A DNA stretch of 64,000 nt from Idiomarina sp. X4 (GTDB taxonomy: Bacteria; Pseudomonadota; Gammaproteobacteria; Enterobacterales; Alteromonadaceae), in the NCBI RefSeq assembly GCF_002808045.1, contig NZ_CP025000.1, forward strand, positions 1,364,001 to 1,428,000, read 5' to 3'. The notes beneath the pieces are model-generated. The model did no database searches. It was not told the DNA's origin and saw only the letters and a program-made list of their open reading frames with translations. Both the position numbers and the translations under genes were made by a program. This document shows positions 61,078-64,000 of the stretch, in pieces; positions within the stretch are counted from its first letter, which is position 1; each line of letters starts with the position of its first letter.

Positions 61078-61119
61078 ACATCAAGTACACTACAGGAAAT
61101 TGAGTTCGGGACAGTTTGA

Positions 61120-61875
61120 ATGAACGATAGAAAAGACGATTCGATAGATTTTGGCTACCAAAAAGTCGCCAGAAGTGAAAAGAAAAACCTGGTCGCCAAC
61201 GTGTTTCAATCGGTTGCGGCTAAATACGATGTCATGAACGACTTAATGTCGTTTGGCATTCATCGGTTATGGAAACGTTACACCATTGATTGTAGCGGTG
61301 TTCGTAAAGGTATGAAAATACTGGACATTGCTGGTGGTACAGGCGACTTAACCGCGCAATTTTCGCGCCGGGTGGGTCCGGAAGGTGAAGTGGTGTTAGC
61401 GGACATTAATGACGCTATGTTAAAAGTTGGCCGCGACAAACTGCGTGACAGAGGTGTTGTTGGCAACGTGCGTTATGTGCAGGCAGACGCGGAAGAATTG
61501 CCGTTTGACGACAACACTTTCGATGTTATTACCATTGCTTTTGGTCTGCGTAACGTGACCGACAAAGACAAAGCATTGCGCTCTATGTTGCGTGTTTTAA
61601 AGCCTGGCGGTCGACTGTTAATTCTGGAGTTTTCTAAACCTGTATCAGCCACCTTAAATCAGGTGTACGACTTTTACTCGTTTAATATACTGCCCAAAAT
61701 GGGGCAGGTGGTTGCGAATGACGCCGATAGTTATCAGTATCTGGCGGAATCGATTCGTATGCATCCTGATCAGAACACTCTAAAGTCGATGATGGAAACC
61801 GCCGGCTACGAAAAAGTCGACTATCAAAATATGACAGGCGGTGTTGTCGCTCTGCATAGAGGATATAAGTTCTAA
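61120..61875 (+). CDS. ubiE: Ubiquinone/menaquinone C-methyltransferase
   Basis: 251 residues. The AdoMet site [18 protein letters not shown] and the UbiE signatures [17 protein letters not shown] and [11 protein letters not shown] are present. Adds a methyl group to the quinone ring in ubiquinone synthesis. Followed without gap by ubiJ and ubiB. Confidence 0.97.
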   Translation: MNDRKDDSIDFGYQKVARSEKKNLVANVFQSVAAKYDVMNDLMSFGIHRLWKRYTIDCSGVRKGMKILDIAGGTGDLTAQFSRRVGPEGEVVLADINDAMLKVGRDKLRDRGVVGNVRYVQADAEELPFDDNTFDVITIAFGLRNVTDKDKALRSMLRVLKPGGRLLILEFSKPVSATLNQVYDFYSFNILPKMGQVVANDADSYQYLAESIRMHPDQNTLKSMMETAGYEKVDYQNMTGGVVALHRGYKF

Positions 61876-62480
61876 TGACGTTATTACCGCTATTGCCAAC
61901 GGTTCTGTTTGAGAAGTTAGCAAATTCGCTGTTAAAAAAAGACGCGCAAAGCTCTGAAAGACTGCGCCGTTTAGCGGGTAAACGCATTCGGCTGAAACTT
62001 AAAGAGTTGCCATTTACAACCACCGTTAGTGTGGATGAAGCGGGTATTTATATCAGCACGGCGGATAGCGATGACGTTGACTGCTGCATAAGCACTGAAC
62101 TTGGCGTTTTACCGGAACTGCAGGATACCGCCAATTTAACGCGTCTAATTAAGGCTGATCAGCTCGATATTGATGGCGACCCTATGTTGGCGCAACAACT
62201 GGTGGGCTTGTTTAAGTCGCTGGATGTCGACTGGGAAGCCGAATTGGCGAATACACTCGGAGATGCCCCCGCACATTGGTTCATGAAACTGTGGCACAAA
62301 AGTCGAAGCCACGTCGAGAAAAGGTTGGAAGAAAGTAAACGTTGGTTTAAAGGCGTTGTCACAGATGAGAAACAGTTGCTTCCAACGCGCGAAGAATTTA
62401 ATGAATTCAAAGACAATATGCAGCAATTGCGTGCAAAAGTAGAGCGCCTGCAAAGGCAGTTCGGGGAAAGGAAGAGCTAA
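61875..62480 (+). CDS. ubiJ: Ubiquinone accessory protein UbiJ
   Basis: 201 residues, same as E. coli UbiJ. SCP2 lipid-binding domain at the start (about 15-110) and a coiled coil at the C-terminus ([20 protein letters not shown]). Organises the Ubi complex by holding hydrophobic intermediates with UbiK. Start overlaps the ubiE stop by 1 base, and its stop overlaps ubiB's start. Confidence 0.94.
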   Translation: MTLLPLLPTVLFEKLANSLLKKDAQSSERLRRLAGKRIRLKLKELPFTTTVSVDEAGIYISTADSDDVDCCISTELGVLPELQDTANLTRLIKADQLDIDGDPMLAQQLVGLFKSLDVDWEAELANTLGDAPAHWFMKLWHKSRSHVEKRLEESKRWFKGVVTDEKQLLPTREEFNEFKDNMQQLRAKVERLQRQFGERKS

Positions 62481-64000
62481 TGCGGACTCGGCGTTTTTAC
62501 AAAATCACTAAAACCTTACTGACTTACGGGCTGGATGACTTAATTCCGGCTCGTTGGCTACCCTGGACGATACGCTTAGGTCGTCATGCGTTATTCTGGA
62601 TGCCGAATAAGCACAAAGACAAACCGGCTGGGGTTCGCCTAAGGTTAGCGTTGGAACAGCTGGGGCCAGTTTGGGTTAAATTTGGTCAAATGCTGTCAAC
62701 TCGCCGTGACTTACTGCCGCCGGATATTGCTATTGAGCTGGCGCGCTTGCAGGACAAGGTACCGCCATTCAACGGTGAAGCGGCCCAGAAGATCATTGAG
62801 AAGTCGTTAAACCTGAATAGTATCGACGATTGTTTTATTGATTTTGACACGACACCTTTGGCTTCGGCCTCGATTGCCCAAGTGCATACTGCGCAGCTAA
62901 AACAGGCGGACGATATTGTCGACGTGGTCATTAAAGTCATTCGGCCAGATATTCGTGAAACCATTCATGCCGACCTTGAGTTGATGGAAACACTGGCCTC
63001 TGTGGCGGCGCGACACCTGCCCGACGGGCGTCGGCTAAAGCCCAAAGAAGTGGTTAAAGAATACCGTAAGACATTGCTAGACGAGTTGGACTTATTGCGT
63101 GAAGCGGGCAATGCGATTCAGCTTAAGCGTAACTTTGAAAACTCTGACATGCTCTATATTCCGGTGGTTTACAGTGACTACAGCCGCCATAACGTAATGG
63201 TGATGGAGCGCATTGACGGCATACCGGTGAGCGATGTTGATACTCTGCGAGCCCGTGGTGTCGATATGAAAAAGCTGGCTGAGCGCGGTGTTGAAGTGTT
63301 CTTTACACAAGTATTCCGCGACAGCTTCTTTCACGCCGACATGCATCCTGGCAATATTTTTGTCGCCAAAGACGACCCGTTGCACCCACGCTATATTGGC
63401 ATCGATTTTGGTATTGTCGGTACCCTGAACAGGGACGACAAACGCTATTTGGCGGAAAACTTTTTGGCCTTTTTTAATCGCGACTATCGAAAAGTCGCTG
63501 AGCTGCATGTTGACTCCGGTTGGGTACCCCGCCACACCAATATCGAAGAGTTCGAATCGGCGATTCGCACGGTTTGTGAGCCTATCTTCGAAAAGCCACT
63601 GGCGGAAATTTCGTTTGGACATGTACTGATCAATTTGTTTAACACTGCCCGCCGTTTTGAAATGGAAGTGCAGCCGCAGCTAGTGCTACTGCAAAAAACC
63701 CTGCTTTATATTGAAGGCTTAGGACGTCAGCTTTACCCCGAGCTGGATTTGTGGAAAACCGCAAAACCTTTCCTTGAGCGCTGGATGAATGAGCAATTAG
63801 GTTGGCGTGCCGTTGTTCGCTCGGTAAAAGAGAATGCGCCTTACTGGGCGGAAAAAATGCCGGAAATTCCGAACATGATTTACGACAGTCTGCGCCAGTA
63901 TCAAACGCAACCTAAGCAAAATGACTATCGTTGGCAAGCGCTGCTTCGCGCGCAAAAGCAGGCCTCAACGTCAACCTTCTGGACCGTGTTAAGTGCCAGC
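62480..64000 (+). CDS. ubiB: Ubiquinone synthesis kinase-like protein UbiB (3' end outside window)
   Basis: Opens at the ATG at 62480 (TAATG overlap with ubiJ) and stays open for 507 codons to the window edge; complete UbiB proteins have about 546. The family's K-x-G-Q motif is in [20 protein letters not shown] and its ADCK loop in [13 protein letters not shown]; the catalytic loop [10 protein letters not shown] and metal site IGIDFGIVG follow. An ATPase of the ADCK/COQ8 family, membrane-bound by C-terminal helices that mostly lie past the edge. Confidence 0.95.
   Translation, partial: MRTRRFYKITKTLLTYGLDDLIPARWLPWTIRLGRHALFWMPNKHKDKPAGVRLRLALEQLGPVWVKFGQMLSTRRDLLPPDIAIELARLQDKVPPFNGEAAQKIIEKSLNLNSIDDCFIDFDTTPLASASIAQVHTAQLKQADDIVDVVIKVIRPDIRETIHADLELMETLASVAARHLPDGRRLKPKEVVKEYRKTLLDELDLLREAGNAIQLKRNFENSDMLYIPVVYSDYSRHNVMVMERIDGIPVSDVDTLRARGVDMKKLAERGVEVFFTQVFRDSFFHADMHPGNIFVAKDDPLHPRYIGIDFGIVGTLNRDDKRYLAENFLAFFNRDYRKVAELHVDSGWVPRHTNIEEFESAIRTVCEPIFEKPLAEISFGHVLINLFNTARRFEMEVQPQLVLLQKTLLYIEGLGRQLYPELDLWKTAKPFLERWMNEQLGWRAVVRSVKENAPYWAEKMPEIPNMIYDSLRQYQTQPKQNDYRWQALLRAQKQASTSTFWTVLSAS

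Overview
The window reads as a chromosomal segment of a marine gammaproteobacterium of the Alteromonadales, most likely Idiomarina or a close relative. This is inferred from an Idiomarina/Halorhodospira-type photoactive yellow protein, the blocks rph-pyrE, gmk-rpoZ-spoT-ridA, trmH-recG and ubiE-ubiJ-ubiB, a full-length BetT-type transporter and many peptidase and anion transporters. No search could be run, so genus and family names rest on recognised motifs and recalled family members.

Layout. 1-7.9 kb: a tandem-domain periplasmic binding protein cut by the window edge, a secreted cyanophycinase-like protein that lacks the catalytic serine, pyrE and rph (minus strand), smrA, a hydrolase plus a membrane-anchored ECF sigma factor, and yicC. 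7.9-12.6 kb: an AT-rich accessory island holding a broken tyrosine integrase, five direct repeats phased exactly 20 bp apart, a Fic protein with a small membrane partner, a coiled-coil/TIR protein with a 99-aa partner, a 33-aa basic protein, a 42-aa membrane peptide and a truncated DnaQ-like exonuclease. 12.6-25 kb: small conserved genes, a DUF885 lipoprotein peptidase, an ABC exporter, yaiI, ppiC, a Tag-type glycosylase, MFS and diguanylate cyclase genes, yjbQ and a LOG-family protein. 25-38 kb: the yhiI-rbbA-yhhJ exporter operon, a poly-gamma-glutamate operon (pgsB, pgsC and a third pgs-system gene), yjdM, an SLC13 transporter, a RimK-like ATP-grasp ligase and a Fur-type TonB receptor. 38-49 kb: a three-domain lipoprotein, an NsrR-like regulator, a secreted amidohydrolase, a MaoC protein, betT, then the light-sensing locus (PAS-PAS-degenerate GGDEF protein, AMP-ligase, photoactive yellow protein), a TetR regulator and an MFS gene. 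49-64 kb: gmk-rpoZ-spoT-ridA, an NhaC antiporter, a translationally coupled three-gene operon (unknown membrane protein, GNAT-like protein, cation diffusion facilitator), an EAL-HDOD protein, trmH, recG, ubiE, ubiJ and the start of ubiB.

The most interesting parts are the PYP locus, whose neighbouring ligase carries an acyl-carrier-like DSL motif; the island with Fic and TIR modules and the 20-bp phased repeats; the coupled CDF operon; and several unassigned operator-like repeats (ppiC/tag, pgs, yhiI). No rRNA, tRNA or CRISPR array was seen.
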